Position numbers and translations under genes: made by a program. Shown here in pieces: positions 44,562-54,009 of a stretch of DNA of 64,000 bases. Each line of letters starts with the position of its first letter. The first letter of the stretch is position 1. Under the pieces are notes generated by a model. That model was not told the origin of the DNA and searched no databases. It saw only the letters and a program-made list of their open reading frames with translations. The stretch is taken from assembly GCF_004116265.1 (NCBI RefSeq), contig NZ_QOUX01000037.1, positions 1-64,000 on the forward strand. The letters are read 5' to 3'. Source of the stretch: Anaerobacillus alkaliphilus. GTDB taxonomy: Bacteria; Bacillota; Bacilli; Bacillales; Anaerobacillaceae.

Positions 44562-45578
44562 ATGAAGGGAATGTTTCATATGAATTCAAAAAAAATGATT
44601 GCATTAGTACTATCGACCTCTGTTTTAACTTTATCAGCGGGCACCATTTTTGCTTCTAAAGATATTAGTCAAGTTGAAGGGGGGCATGAAATTATACCAA
44701 TTAGTGCAGAGATTGATCAAATCAACCAATCTCATTATCATTCTTTCACGGGAAGTGTTACTGAAATGAGAGAATCGGATGGTGTAGAGGGCTCAATGAT
44801 CGTGACAGTTAAAAATGATCAAAAACAAATCGCGAATATAATTATTAGTAAAGACACGTATCTACTTGGTGAAAATCCTCTAGAGGTTGGTACAGTTATT
44901 ACTGGGTTCTATGATGCCCACGCACCTATGCTAATGATATATCCCCCTCAATATAATACAGAAGTTGTTGTCGTGGGAGAACTCGGTGATAACATCAAGG
45001 TAGATCTGTTTGATCAAAATTTAGTAAGTGCAGATTTTTTTCTAAAACTGAACGTTTCTGAGGAAACAGAGATTATTTCTCAAAATGGAGAAAATTTTGA
45101 AGGGGATGTAAGCAATCGACACTTAGCTGTTCTATATGGCATAACTACAAGAAGTATTCCTGCACAAACTTCACCTTCGAAAATTATTGTCTTAAATAAG
45201 AAACAAGAGTTCTATCAAGATGTAGCGTCCATGGATATCGTTGTCGACAATCAAAAAATTGAAGCTCCTTCTCCTTACCAAAACGAAGATGGGGTTATCA
45301 TGATACCTGTTCGGGCGATAGCTGAAGCATTAGGATTTCCTGCCACATGGGAAGGTAAAACACAAAGTGTCAGAATAGGCATGGGTATTACCCTTACAAT
45401 TGGAAAAGATTATTATACCTACATGAGAACAGCGCCAATCTACTTAGGAGCTGCACCCGAACTAATAAATGGAGTCACATATGTTCCTCTTCACTTTTTT
45501 ACAGATGTGATGAGGTTAACAAATGCCTATGTATTTGAAGGGCAAATCGTTATAGATGACCTAGAGAAAATGGAATAA
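44562..45578 (+). CDS. secreted protein with C-terminal copper-amine-oxidase-N (stalk) domain
   Basis: 338 aa from ATG 44562 (AAAGGGA upstream); ATG 44580 is also possible. A signal peptide ends near TIFASKD. The middle region is a beta-rich domain of unknown kind. Residues 225-335 form the copper amine oxidase N-terminal-like domain: VDNQKIEAPSPY, VIMIPVRAIAEALGFPATWEG and GVTYVPLHFF. Such domains decorate extracellular proteins of spore formers and probably bind wall or matrix components. No oxidase domain is present. A strong terminator follows. Confidence 0.82.
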   Translation: MKGMFHMNSKKMIALVLSTSVLTLSAGTIFASKDISQVEGGHEIIPISAEIDQINQSHYHSFTGSVTEMRESDGVEGSMIVTVKNDQKQIANIIISKDTYLLGENPLEVGTVITGFYDAHAPMLMIYPPQYNTEVVVVGELGDNIKVDLFDQNLVSADFFLKLNVSEETEIISQNGENFEGDVSNRHLAVLYGITTRSIPAQTSPSKIIVLNKKQEFYQDVASMDIVVDNQKIEAPSPYQNEDGVIMIPVRAIAEALGFPATWEGKTQSVRIGMGITLTIGKDYYTYMRTAPIYLGAAPELINGVTYVPLHFFTDVMRLTNAYVFEGQIVIDDLEKME

Positions 45579-45582
45579 CAAC

Positions 45583-45626
45583 AAAAATCTCCTACCGTCT
45601 GAATTGATGGTAGGAGATTTTTATTT
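45583..45626 (+). terminator. terminator of the stalk-domain gene
   Basis: Perfect 14-bp stem AAAAATCTCCTACC/GGTAGGAGATTTTT. Confidence 0.9.
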
Positions 45627-45851
45627 GTTATGACAACATATCTTAATAATATAGGAGAATTTCACCTTATTTATTTAGATTAATATTAATTGTTTCTCTG
45701 TAAATATGTACGATGTACTGGCAGTTAAGAAAGGCTTAGCATCGTCATTATAAGTAATCATTAAAACCCTTATTACCACTTGGTTCTGAGGGTTTTTATT
45801 ATGATTGAGTTTGATATAATAGCCTAAAGTAAGAAAACAGGAGAGATAAGG

Positions 45852-46550
45852 ATGTACAAAATTGCCCTAGTGGAAGATGATACTGAGCTTAGATCTATGA
45901 TTGCAAAAATGTTAGAAAGATATGAGTACGAAGTGATGAACGTCGAAGACTTCAAAAATGTACTAGAGCGACTCATTGAACTAAAGCCAGATGTCGTTTT
46001 ACTAGATGTAAATTTACCGTTTGTGGATGGCTTTCATATTTGTAAAAATCTAAGAAACAACAGTAATGTGCCAATCATTATGATTTCTGCACGCAATACT
46101 GATGCTGACCAAATCTTGGGAGTTGAGCTAGGCGCAGATGATTATGTGTTAAAACCGTTTAGTGTTGAGGTGTTGCATTCAAAAATTAAAGCGAGTATAA
46201 GACGAGCTTACGGCTATATAGCTGAAAAAACAAGCACTGTTTATGGTGATTTCAGATTAGATTACCGTACCTTTACTGTGTCATTCATCCATAATGAAAC
46301 TGAATTAACCAAAAATGAGTTTAAAATTTTAAAGATATTAGTTGATAAATCGAATACAATTGTGTCTCGTGAAGACTTGTTACATGAGCTTTGGGATGAT
46401 GTGGCGTTTGTAGATAATAATACATTGAACGTAAATATCTCTAGGATAAAAACGAAACTACAGGATTTAGGGCTGACGGATGTCATTCAAACAAAGAGAG
46501 GCTTCGGTTATAAATTTGTTCCGTATTGGTTGGAGAAAGAAAATGAATAA
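45852..46550 (+). CDS. BceR-type response regulator (OmpR family)
   Basis: 232 aa, ATG after AGGAGAGATAAGG. Receiver domain with acidic pair EDD, phosphoacceptor Asp in VVLLDVNLP and Lys in VLKPF, all intact. The C-terminal winged helix (about 130-230) has the NISRIKTKLQDLG recognition region. Its partner kinase overlaps it by 8 nt and a Bce-type transporter follows, so it should switch on the transporter genes when a cell-wall-active peptide is present. A -10-like TATAAT lies at 45815-45820, but no matching -35 is seen. Confidence 0.9.
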   Translation: MYKIALVEDDTELRSMIAKMLERYEYEVMNVEDFKNVLERLIELKPDVVLLDVNLPFVDGFHICKNLRNNSNVPIIMISARNTDADQILGVELGADDYVLKPFSVEVLHSKIKASIRRAYGYIAEKTSTVYGDFRLDYRTFTVSFIHNETELTKNEFKILKILVDKSNTIVSREDLLHELWDDVAFVDNNTLNVNISRIKTKLQDLGLTDVIQTKRGFGYKFVPYWLEKENE

Positions 46551-47559
46551 GGTTATTTTAATAGCTTTTATCAAAGACCATTTGTCTTTTACGATAGCTC
46601 TTTATAGTAGTGCTGCACTTATTCTTCTCTTTGTCTGGCTACAAACAGATCAACAAATGGAGTTCATTTATCCATTTTTATTAGTTACGTTTATTTATAT
46701 TATTTTCATGATCTTTCGTTTGGTCCAGTATGTTCGGTTTCGAAAAATATTAGAGCTAGAAAGTCCAAGAGATACAGAAGAAAACCATCTTTCAGAAGAA
46801 CAGAAAGTAGTTCTAGCTATGCTAAATCAATTCAAAAGCCAATCTTTAAGAACGATTAATAACCTTGAAGCTCAGAATAAATCTAAACATAAAGTCATCT
46901 CACAAATTGTTCACAATATAAAAACACCAACTGCCGTTATTGATTTACTTGTACAGAACAGTAAAGTAGATAAGATGGATTCGGCCCTTGAAGTAATTGA
47001 CAAAATACATAAAGAAAATCGCTCTATTAATGAAAACCTTGACCAAGTGTTAAGTTATCTTCGATTAGATTACTTTCATCATGATTTTTCGATCGAAGAA
47101 ATCAACCTCAACGAGCAGTTAAGGGAAATAATTAATCAGAAAAAAGAACAATTTATTTTCAATCATGTGTTTCCTCGTTTTGTTACAACAGAACAAGCAA
47201 ATCTAGTGCTAACAGATAAAAAGTGGAATCGAATGCTTTTAGATCAGCTTTTATCAAATGCCATTAAGTACACTTCAATAAAAGAAGGGGAAAAAACGAT
47301 AACCCTCTCTATTATCCAAGAGAATAATCGTGTCTACCTAACGATAGAAGATACAGGGATTGGTATCTCAGAATATGATTTAAAACGGGTATTTGAACCG
47401 TTCTTTACTGGCGATAATGGAAGAAAGGTGAGAAATGCTACAGGGATTGGCCTTTTTATTTGTCAGAACATCGCTGATCGCCTCAATCATCAGATTACGC
47501 TATCTTCCAAAGTGGGCGAAGGAACGAAGGTCATCGTGTCTTATCTTACGAAACTGTAA
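46543..47559 (+). CDS. BceS-type intramembrane-sensing histidine kinase
   Basis: 338 aa; the ATG at 46543 overlaps the regulator stop (ATGAATAA). Two N-terminal helices with almost no extracellular loop (residues 13-55), the mark of BceS-like kinases that sense through their transporter. The H box is SQIVHNIKTPTAV, the N box LLSNAIKYT, and the G boxes are DTGIGIS and ATGIGL. It phosphorylates the regulator above. A promoter at 47581 separates it from the transporter genes. Confidence 0.92.
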   Translation: MNKVILIAFIKDHLSFTIALYSSAALILLFVWLQTDQQMEFIYPFLLVTFIYIIFMIFRLVQYVRFRKILELESPRDTEENHLSEEQKVVLAMLNQFKSQSLRTINNLEAQNKSKHKVISQIVHNIKTPTAVIDLLVQNSKVDKMDSALEVIDKIHKENRSINENLDQVLSYLRLDYFHHDFSIEEINLNEQLREIINQKKEQFIFNHVFPRFVTTEQANLVLTDKKWNRMLLDQLLSNAIKYTSIKEGEKTITLSIIQENNRVYLTIEDTGIGISEYDLKRVFEPFFTGDNGRKVRNATGIGLFICQNIADRLNHQITLSSKVGEGTKVIVSYLTKL

Positions 47560-47580
47560 TTTTAGTGTAAGCTAGCGTAA

Positions 47581-47609
47581 TTGTTTCCTAGGACTAGCCT
47601 TACTATAAT
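47581..47609 (+). promoter_or_regulatory. probable promoter of the transporter genes (BceR-controlled)
   Basis: TTGTTT (47581-47586), 17 nt, TATAAT (47604-47609), 30 nt before the ATPase start. The segment just upstream (TGTAAGCTAGCGTAA, 47566-47580) could be the regulator-binding site. Confidence 0.6.
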
Positions 47610-47639
47610 GACACTAGAATGAACTTAAGAAGGGGCTTG

Positions 47640-48407
47640 ATGATTTGTATGATTAAGGCGACGAATGTAAAGAAGGTTTACGGCGGTGGTAAGGACTTTG
47701 CCGAAACACTGGCAATTAACAACTTAACAATTGAGTTGAAACAGGGTGAATTTACAGCAATCATGGGACCATCGGGGAGCGGGAAATCCTCTTTGCTTAA
47801 TATTCTAAGCGGCTTTGATCAACCGACATCAGGAGAAGTAGTAATTCAGGGTCAAAACATTCATACGATGACAGGTGATGAGTTAGCATTGTTTAGGCGA
47901 TCGCACATCGGTTACATTTTCCAAGAATTTAATTTGCTTGATAGTTTAACAATTCAGGAAAACGTTATGCTACCTATGATTTTGAATAAGGAAACAACGG
48001 CACATATGAATAAAAAAGCCTTGGGGTTAATGGAGCTTTTAGGGATCAGCATCATTAAGAACAAATATCCTTACCAGGTTTCAGGTGGTCAGCAACAGCG
48101 GACGGCGGTTTGTCGGGCTCTCATTAATGATACTTCGGTTATTTTTGCCGATGAACCTACCGGAAATCTAGACTCAAAAGCTTCTAAAATTGTTTTAGAA
48201 TGTTTACGGAAAACCAATGAAACTTATGGTACTACTATTTTGTTAGTAACACACGATCCTTTTGCGGCTAGTTACAGTGAGAAAGTTTTGTTTTTAAAGG
48301 ATGGTTCAATTCGGACACAACTCTACAAAAAAGGCACACAAGAGCAATTTACAAAGGAAATCCTAGATCACCTTGCTTTCTTGGAGGAAGATGACTATGA
48401 CATATAA
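47640..48407 (+). CDS. BceA-type ABC transporter ATP-binding protein
   Basis: 255 aa; ATG at 47640 with AAGGGG. Walker A GPSGSGKSS, Q-loop IFQEFN, signature VSGGQQQR, Walker B VIFADEPT and H-loop VTHDP are intact. It has the YggA/LolD-like subclass features (TGDELALFRRSHIGYIFQEF). With the large permease next to it, it forms a peptide-antibiotic detoxification and sensing complex of the bacitracin (BceAB) type. Confidence 0.93.
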   Translation: MICMIKATNVKKVYGGGKDFAETLAINNLTIELKQGEFTAIMGPSGSGKSSLLNILSGFDQPTSGEVVIQGQNIHTMTGDELALFRRSHIGYIFQEFNLLDSLTIQENVMLPMILNKETTAHMNKKALGLMELLGISIIKNKYPYQVSGGQQQRTAVCRALINDTSVIFADEPTGNLDSKASKIVLECLRKTNETYGTTILLVTHDPFAASYSEKVLFLKDGSIRTQLYKKGTQEQFTKEILDHLAFLEEDDYDI

Positions 48408-50379
48408 TCAGTTCATCCTCAAGACGATTTTGTTTAACTATCGAAAATATCTTGCGTATTTTTTCTGCATTACGTTTTCGATGACTGTCTTCTTCCTTTT
48501 TACAGCGATATGGTTTGCGCCGGATTTTGCTGAAGAGACCTCAAGAGGAACAAGACAAATCGTTCAAATTGCAGGAGTTATTGCGAGTGCTTTTTCCATT
48601 TTCATTATTACATATTCCTACCAGCAATTCTTAAAAAGTCGAACAAGGGAGTTTGGAATCCTCTTGTCATATGGGCTGTTATATCGCGATATGAGACGAA
48701 TGATTTTCCTTGAAAATAGTCTAATCTTCCTTACAGCTATATTCACATCCTTTATAAGTGGCAGCGTTTTTTCAAGGCTAACATTTATGATCACGACAAC
48801 GATATTAGGCATTAATGATCTTCACTTTGAATTAACGCTACCTAGCTATTGGCTGACATTCGTAGTTTTTGTGCCAATCTATGTAATCATTATTTTTTTA
48901 ACAATGCTTAAGCTGAAAAAATATAGCGTTACGAATTTAATTAAGGTTAATCGAATGAGAGAAATGAAGCATACTGGAAAGAAGCTAATTGTGTTTTTAG
49001 GAATAGTTATCATCATTTCAGCGATTTCCCTTATGTACATCTATACAAGTGATTTTTCAAATGTGGGTTCAATGAGGCAAGTCATTCTGATCACGATCCT
49101 AAGCTGTGTCGTAGGGATGTTTCTAGTAATTAGCCATTTTAGCAGCCTTCTGCACGAATTATGGAAAAAACATGATCAATTGTTTTACAAATATCTATTA
49201 CCTATAACTGAGTTTTCCAGCAAATACTCACAACATCGAGCAATTATTTTTATCGTTTGTTTATTGAGCATGGGAATTGTGTTTTTCTCAACGCTTACTT
49301 ACACACTCTATCAACAAAGCTATGCAATTGCCGATAAAGAGCAATTATACGATGTCATTATGAAAGATTATCAAGCAATTGCTCTTACCGAACAACTTGA
49401 GGTTGATGAGTTAGTAGTAGATTACTCGCATTTAGGTATCATACATCAGAATTTAGAAGTGGTTTATTTGGAAGCGCCAGAAATGAGACATACACCTTGG
49501 CGAACAAATAAAAGAATTATGGTTGCCTCTGTAGAAGAGTTTAATAGGATCTACTCAAGCCACTACGAAGTTCAGCAGGGTTCTACTCTAGTCATTGACT
49601 TTAACCAATCGGGTACAGAAAGCATTGACTATTTTGGAGAAGCAGTTCTTATAAAAAGTGAAGAACAGCTTTTTTCCCTACGGAATATGGGGATGGTTCA
49701 AATGAAGTTGTTCGATCGCTATGTATTTTCGCAGCCCGTTCTCTTGGTTTTAAATAAGATAGACTTTGAACAAATACGTAGCCATACAGAAAATCACGAC
49801 GTAGGTCTTATTTCCATGTTTACATTTAGGGACTGGCGTGAAAGTGGTGATTTTGTTCAGAGACTAAGGGAGCAAATGGAAATCGCGTTGCAGGAAATTA
49901 GTGAGTTAGAGGCCTTTGAAACAATTAAAGCCAAAAATACCCTGCCATTTGTTGTTCATTCAAAACACAATCGCTATCTACATACGAAGCAGGTTGCTGG
50001 TTTTGCGTTGTTTATTATGTCATTCATTAGTATCTTATTTTTCGTAACAGTTTGTGTTGTCCTCCATTTTAAGATCTTTGCAGACCAAGACGATGATCGG
50101 CAAAAGTTGAAATTATTAAGGACGATTGGTATTACCTCAAAAGAAGTAGGACTCTATCTAAACCAAAAGTTACTCATGGTAATCGCACTTCCTGTTGTTT
50201 TAGGTGGCTTCCTGGGTGTAGTAATAAGTGTAGCAATTAATCTCTACAATGTAACGGAAATGGAGATTACCAACACGATAATCTTCTACAACGGTTTGCT
50301 AGTAGTGACAGTCTACTTTCTTTTTATAAGTGTTTACTACGTATGGTTAAGCAGTAACTATCGTCGGGCTGTTGAATAG
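48397..50379 (+). CDS. BceB-type permease (FtsX family)
   Basis: 660 aa; the ATG at 48397 overlaps the end of the ATPase gene by 11 nt, and GGAGGAAG gives the RBS. Ten membrane helices are expected. The large extracellular domain of about 210 residues lies between helices 7 and 8 (about residues 315-525, between TLTYTLYQQSY and FALFIMSFIS), as in BceB. That domain binds the antibiotic-lipid complex. Together with BceS it forms the sensor. The target is probably a lipid-II- or undecaprenyl-pyrophosphate-binding peptide (inference). Confidence 0.92.
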   Translation: MTYNQFILKTILFNYRKYLAYFFCITFSMTVFFLFTAIWFAPDFAEETSRGTRQIVQIAGVIASAFSIFIITYSYQQFLKSRTREFGILLSYGLLYRDMRRMIFLENSLIFLTAIFTSFISGSVFSRLTFMITTTILGINDLHFELTLPSYWLTFVVFVPIYVIIIFLTMLKLKKYSVTNLIKVNRMREMKHTGKKLIVFLGIVIIISAISLMYIYTSDFSNVGSMRQVILITILSCVVGMFLVISHFSSLLHELWKKHDQLFYKYLLPITEFSSKYSQHRAIIFIVCLLSMGIVFFSTLTYTLYQQSYAIADKEQLYDVIMKDYQAIALTEQLEVDELVVDYSHLGIIHQNLEVVYLEAPEMRHTPWRTNKRIMVASVEEFNRIYSSHYEVQQGSTLVIDFNQSGTESIDYFGEAVLIKSEEQLFSLRNMGMVQMKLFDRYVFSQPVLLVLNKIDFEQIRSHTENHDVGLISMFTFRDWRESGDFVQRLREQMEIALQEISELEAFETIKAKNTLPFVVHSKHNRYLHTKQVAGFALFIMSFISILFFVTVCVVLHFKIFADQDDDRQKLKLLRTIGITSKEVGLYLNQKLLMVIALPVVLGGFLGVVISVAINLYNVTEMEITNTIIFYNGLLVVTVYFLFISVYYVWLSSNYRRAVE

Positions 50380-50396
50380 TCGGAATGGAGGGAGCT

Positions 50397-51320
50397 ATGG
50401 CACTAAATCGTGAAGTAATAGTAGAGGTTACCAATCTCTCAAAGAAGTTTGGAAAAACAACTGTCATAAATGATGTATCGTTTAACCTGAAAAAAGGTGA
50501 GATTAAGGGGCTCCTAGGACCCAATGGTTCTGGTAAAACAACGATTTTGAAGATGTTAGTAGGACTACTGAAGCCGACAAAGGGAAGTATTCTTATAGAA
50601 GGAATTAACGTACAAACTGATTTTGAAAAAGCTATCTCAAAGGTAGGGGCAATTATTGAAAACCCTGAGATGTATGAATATTTAACTGGTTATGATAACC
50701 TCTGGCAGTATTTACGTATGGCTCCAAATGCCTCGGAGCATCGAGTAGATGAGGTTATTGAGTTGTTAGGTATGCAGTCTTATGTCCATGATAAGGTTGA
50801 AACCTATTCTCTTGGAATGTTACAAAGGCTTGGATTGGCCCAAGCACTTATACATCAACCTAGCATTCTTTTATTAGATGAACCTACGAACGGACTTGAT
50901 CCAGCAGGGATTCAAGACCTTCGTAAACATATCAAAAAGCTATCAAATGAGGGCGTATCAATTATTATCTCGAGTCATTTACTCGCTGAGATAGAAATGA
51001 TCTGCGATAGCGTCCTCATTATTAATAATGGCCAAATTGTTAGTGATAGTGAACTAGACGACGTAAGAAGTGTCGAGGAAAGTACTTATTTTTTCAAACT
51101 GTTAAATATAGAAAAACTTGAAACACTTCTTTCTAAGCATCATCTTTATCAACAGGTGGAAAAAATTGTTCCAAACGGTTTTATGATACAGGCAGCTGAG
51201 TTTGAGATAGCTATTGTAAACAAGTTTTTGGTAGAGAACGGATTTGACGTCGTTGGTATTGAACAGGTTCGAACAACACTAGAAGATGCATTTCTCGCGA
51301 GAGTGAGGGGTGACCAATGA
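50397..51320 (+). CDS. BcrA-type ABC exporter ATP-binding protein
   Basis: 307 aa; ATG at 50397 after GGAGGG. Walker A GPNGSGKTT, Walker B LLLDEPT and H-loop ISSHLL are clear. The signature region reads YSLGMLQRLGLAQAL, as in lantibiotic and bacitracin self-protection ATPases (BcrA/SpaF type). It directly follows the BceB gene (17 nt), so the operon encodes a second, unrelated exporter. Works with the ABC-2 permease downstream. Confidence 0.92.
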   Translation: MALNREVIVEVTNLSKKFGKTTVINDVSFNLKKGEIKGLLGPNGSGKTTILKMLVGLLKPTKGSILIEGINVQTDFEKAISKVGAIIENPEMYEYLTGYDNLWQYLRMAPNASEHRVDEVIELLGMQSYVHDKVETYSLGMLQRLGLAQALIHQPSILLLDEPTNGLDPAGIQDLRKHIKKLSNEGVSIIISSHLLAEIEMICDSVLIINNGQIVSDSELDDVRSVEESTYFFKLLNIEKLETLLSKHHLYQQVEKIVPNGFMIQAAEFEIAIVNKFLVENGFDVVGIEQVRTTLEDAFLARVRGDQ

Positions 51321-52084
51321 GGTATTTTGCTGATCTAGTTATCAATGAAAATGTAAAGCTTTATAAACGACCAAGAGGGCTTGTGTTACTAACTTTATTA
51401 ATTCTGATGAACTTTGCGGTTGCAATTGTCATGAAGTTTATCTTTACAGATACAAATTTTACCTTTTGGGACCATCTAAATGTGAGTACATTTCTCATCT
51501 TTGTCTTAAACTTTGTCTGTATTATCATTGCAGGTGATATCGTCTCAAGTGAATATTCCCAAGGAACAATTAAACTGTTGTTAATACGTCCGGCCAACCG
51601 CCTAAAAATACTAGTAGCGAAATATGTAGCGGTTATTTTATTCGTTTTACTAGTAATTTTTGTTCATTTGCTGACAACGATCATGTTTGGTTCAATACTC
51701 TTTTATTCAAGTATACTAGAACTTGATGTGGAGTTTTTAGGGAAAATAACTGCGAATTACTTCTTTGGTTTTATCGAGCTTATTATTATTGCTTCTTTCG
51801 CGATGATGTTGTCAGTTGTAACAAGGAGTAGCGTGTTCTCAGTGTCAGTACCAATTTTTTTATTAATGTCAGTTACGTTACTGTTAGAAGTGATGAGTCA
51901 TTACAATATACACCATGGAAAGTATTTGGTATTTGCTAATACAAATCTTTCACAGCATGTTGTTGGAAGGCCGTTATTTGAAGGGATGACGATGAACTTT
52001 TCACTACTTAACATAGGTGTTCATATGATTTTCTTTTTTGCTCTTTCAGCTCTGCTGTTTTCAAAAAGAGATGTGAAAGTGTAA
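51317..52084 (+). CDS. ABC-2 type permease partner of the BcrA-like ATPase
   Basis: 255 aa; starts inside the ATPase stop (ATGA overlap). Six membrane helices with IVSSEYSQGTIKLLLIRPANR, the conserved cytoplasmic coupling segment of ABC-2/BcrB/SpaE-type permeases. With the ATPase it likely forms an antibiotic-peptide immunity exporter. Last gene of the operon; terminator at 52083. Confidence 0.9.
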   Translation: MRYFADLVINENVKLYKRPRGLVLLTLLILMNFAVAIVMKFIFTDTNFTFWDHLNVSTFLIFVLNFVCIIIAGDIVSSEYSQGTIKLLLIRPANRLKILVAKYVAVILFVLLVIFVHLLTTIMFGSILFYSSILELDVEFLGKITANYFFGFIELIIIASFAMMLSVVTRSSVFSVSVPIFLLMSVTLLLEVMSHYNIHHGKYLVFANTNLSQHVVGRPLFEGMTMNFSLLNIGVHMIFFFALSALLFSKRDVKV

Positions 52085-52117
52085 ACCCCCATGGTCTCTC
52101 TCCATGAGGGTTTTTTA
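52083..52117 (+). terminator. terminator of the bce-like operon
   Basis: AAACCCCCATGG / CCATGAGGGTTT stem with one internal mismatch and a T run. Confidence 0.88.
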
Positions 52118-52200
52118 TTGGAAAAAGTTAACGATACTATAGAATTTAAAAAGCTAGTAATATCTACTTATAAGTGAATTTATAAGTAAAGGAGTAGCAC

Positions 52201-53478
52201 ATGCATAAGAACGAGTTTATTTTTCATTTTCAAAACATTGATCGCCAGACTACACCAAACTACTATGACTATGCCATTGTTATAGAAGGAATAAAAGCAA
52301 AATTAAAAAATGAAATAGGTATAGATTTTCATATGTATGCTGATGAAGAAACATCAAATGAGATTTGGGATGTCCTAGAAGAAGACCTTCAGGAAAATAA
52401 AGAAGAGGTTCAGTTAATTTCATATATATATGATGGAATTGAAACGTATACGATCTCTTCCAACCACACTAATGAAAAGTTAGAGTTTATTGTAAAACCG
52501 CGTTTGAATAATGCTGTTTACTATTATCCAAGATTAAAGGTAGCATTGGCAAGAGCTACGGTTTTTCAAATGCATAACGATATGAACCATGATTTTGTAT
52601 TAGCTAGTGATCATGAGAGTATACTAGAGTTCCTTGCTTATGTCTTAAAGAGGAAGAAAGATTATCATAAAAACTACGTGACTGTTTTTACCGACACAGA
52701 AGATGGGGTGGATAACAAGAAAGAGAGAATTACTACCTTAGTCGACCGGGATCAAGTATTTCTAGAAGAAAATCTCAAGAAGGAGATTTACCGTTCAATC
52801 GATCAATTCTTTACTGAAGATGGGAAGTTCTTCAGACAATACAATATTCCATATAAAAGGGGCATCCTCTTATACGGGAGTCCGGGGAATGGTAAAACAA
52901 CGTTAGTAAAATCGATTGCCAATAGCATTCAAGCTCCGGTGGTTTACTGGCAAATTACTGAGCATACGTCGAGCTATACGGTTAAAGAGGTTTTTACATC
53001 CATTGCCAAAATGACACCAATGGTATTAGTCATAGAAGACATGGATTCGATGCCAGAAGAAGTACGTTCAGTGTTCTTAAACATATTAGATGGGTCTACT
53101 TCAAAAGAAGGAATTTTCCTCATTGGTACAACAAACTATCCAGAAAAAATAGATCCAGCACTCATCAACCGTTCTGGTCGCTTCGATAGAGCCTATGAGT
53201 TAAAGCTACCAACAGATGAATTACGCTACAAATATTTACTTATGAAACAATTTGATCAATTCATGTCTCTAGAAGATGTGGAACGAATTGTACAAAACAC
53301 AAAAGGATTTTCGTTTGCTCAATTAAATGAGCTTTACACATCTGTAGCACTTCAATGGCATTATGAACATGAGGTCAACGTTGATATGATCTGTGAAAAC
53401 CTGCAAGCAGATAACAAAAAAAGCCAGACAGCCAACTGGGCTACTACTGAACAGGCTAAAATGGGATTTGGTTTTTAA
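52201..53478 (+). CDS. AAA family ATPase of unknown role
   Basis: 425 aa, ATG after AAAGGAGTAGCAC. The N-terminal 200 residues are not recognised. The AAA module (about 215-370) has Walker A GSPGNGKTT, Walker B VLVIEDMDS, sensor-1 GTTNYPE and the arginine-finger context INRSGRFDRAYEL, like the classical AAA group (FtsH/CDC48/BCS1 style). No protease or membrane domain, so it may be a substrate unfoldase or adaptor. Its stop codon overlaps the target duplication of repeat element copy 3, and its presumed terminator (53680) has been moved 200 nt away. Confidence 0.85.
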   Translation: MHKNEFIFHFQNIDRQTTPNYYDYAIVIEGIKAKLKNEIGIDFHMYADEETSNEIWDVLEEDLQENKEEVQLISYIYDGIETYTISSNHTNEKLEFIVKPRLNNAVYYYPRLKVALARATVFQMHNDMNHDFVLASDHESILEFLAYVLKRKKDYHKNYVTVFTDTEDGVDNKKERITTLVDRDQVFLEENLKKEIYRSIDQFFTEDGKFFRQYNIPYKRGILLYGSPGNGKTTLVKSIANSIQAPVVYWQITEHTSSYTVKEVFTSIAKMTPMVLVIEDMDSMPEEVRSVFLNILDGSTSKEGIFLIGTTNYPEKIDPALINRSGRFDRAYELKLPTDELRYKYLLMKQFDQFMSLEDVERIVQNTKGFSFAQLNELYTSVALQWHYEHEVNVDMICENLQADNKKSQTANWATTEQAKMGFGF

Positions 53479-53482
53479 CAAA

Positions 53483-53676
53483 AGGCTGTTTTCACAAAGT
53501 TTGTTGCTTTCGTAAAAATCCCAAAAGCCGGATTTTTACACAAAATACTAAGGAATCGCACCTAATTTAGTTGGTATTGCTCTTTTCTTACTTAATCAAT
53601 GTGGTCATAACTTCATCTAGGGTATGCTTCTAGTTATTTTAGGGTGCAAAAGCAACAATGTTTACGAAAAGAGCCT
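53483..53676 (+). mobile_element. 194-bp miniature inverted-repeat element, copy 3
   Basis: Starts AGGCTGTTTTCACAAAG, ends TTTACGAAAAGAGCCT. It is flanked by the 6-bp duplication AACAAA (53477-53482 and 53677-53682). It is more diverged internally than copies 1 and 2 but has exactly the same length. It sits between the stop codon of the AAA ATPase gene and its terminator. Confidence 0.9.
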
Positions 53677-53679
53677 AAC

Positions 53680-53719
53680 AAAAAGATGTAGTGAGTGAAT
53701 AACTTACTACATCTTTTTT
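53680..53719 (+). terminator. terminator, displaced from the AAA ATPase gene
   Basis: Stem AAAAAGATGTAGTGAGT / ACTTACTACATCTTTTT (one mismatch) with a T run. Without the inserted element it would lie directly behind the ATPase stop codon. Confidence 0.85.
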
Positions 53720-53791
53720 GGTTTTAGGTTAATTTTGTATACCTATTGTTAATTTGGTTACAGTTTTTTTCTAGCACTTACCCTGTTTTCT

Positions 53792-53856
53792 TTAACACTT
53801 AACGATTTACATAGATCTATTCTTTTCTTTAGTTAACAATTTTTACAATATTTACT
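53792..53856 (+). promoter_or_regulatory. cluster of PhoP-box-like hexamers upstream of phnD (tentative)
   Basis: TTAACA (53792), TTTACA (53806), TTAACA (53833), TTTACA (53842) and TTTACT (53851) resemble the TT(A/T/C)ACA units bound by PhoP. Their spacing (14, 27, 9, 9) departs from the usual 11-bp period, and a -10-like TAGAAT lies at 53899. Phosphate-starvation control of a phosphonate importer would make sense, but the region is AT-rich and chance hits are possible. Confidence 0.3.
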
Positions 53857-54009
53857 CTAACTCTATTGTACATCCAAACTCCCTTAATAATTAGTAGATA
53901 GAATAAGGTTTGTAAGACAGAGGAATTGGGAGGGAAAATATACAGGTTATATTTTACTAATGTTACTTACTAATCTACTGGTAGTTAATTTTGAGAGGAG
54001 AAATTATTC

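Noticed and set aside
45780-45820. Sigma-A promoter of the response-regulator gene
   Set aside because: TATAAT is good, but the only TTGGTT-like -35 is 29 nt away; spacing does not fit.
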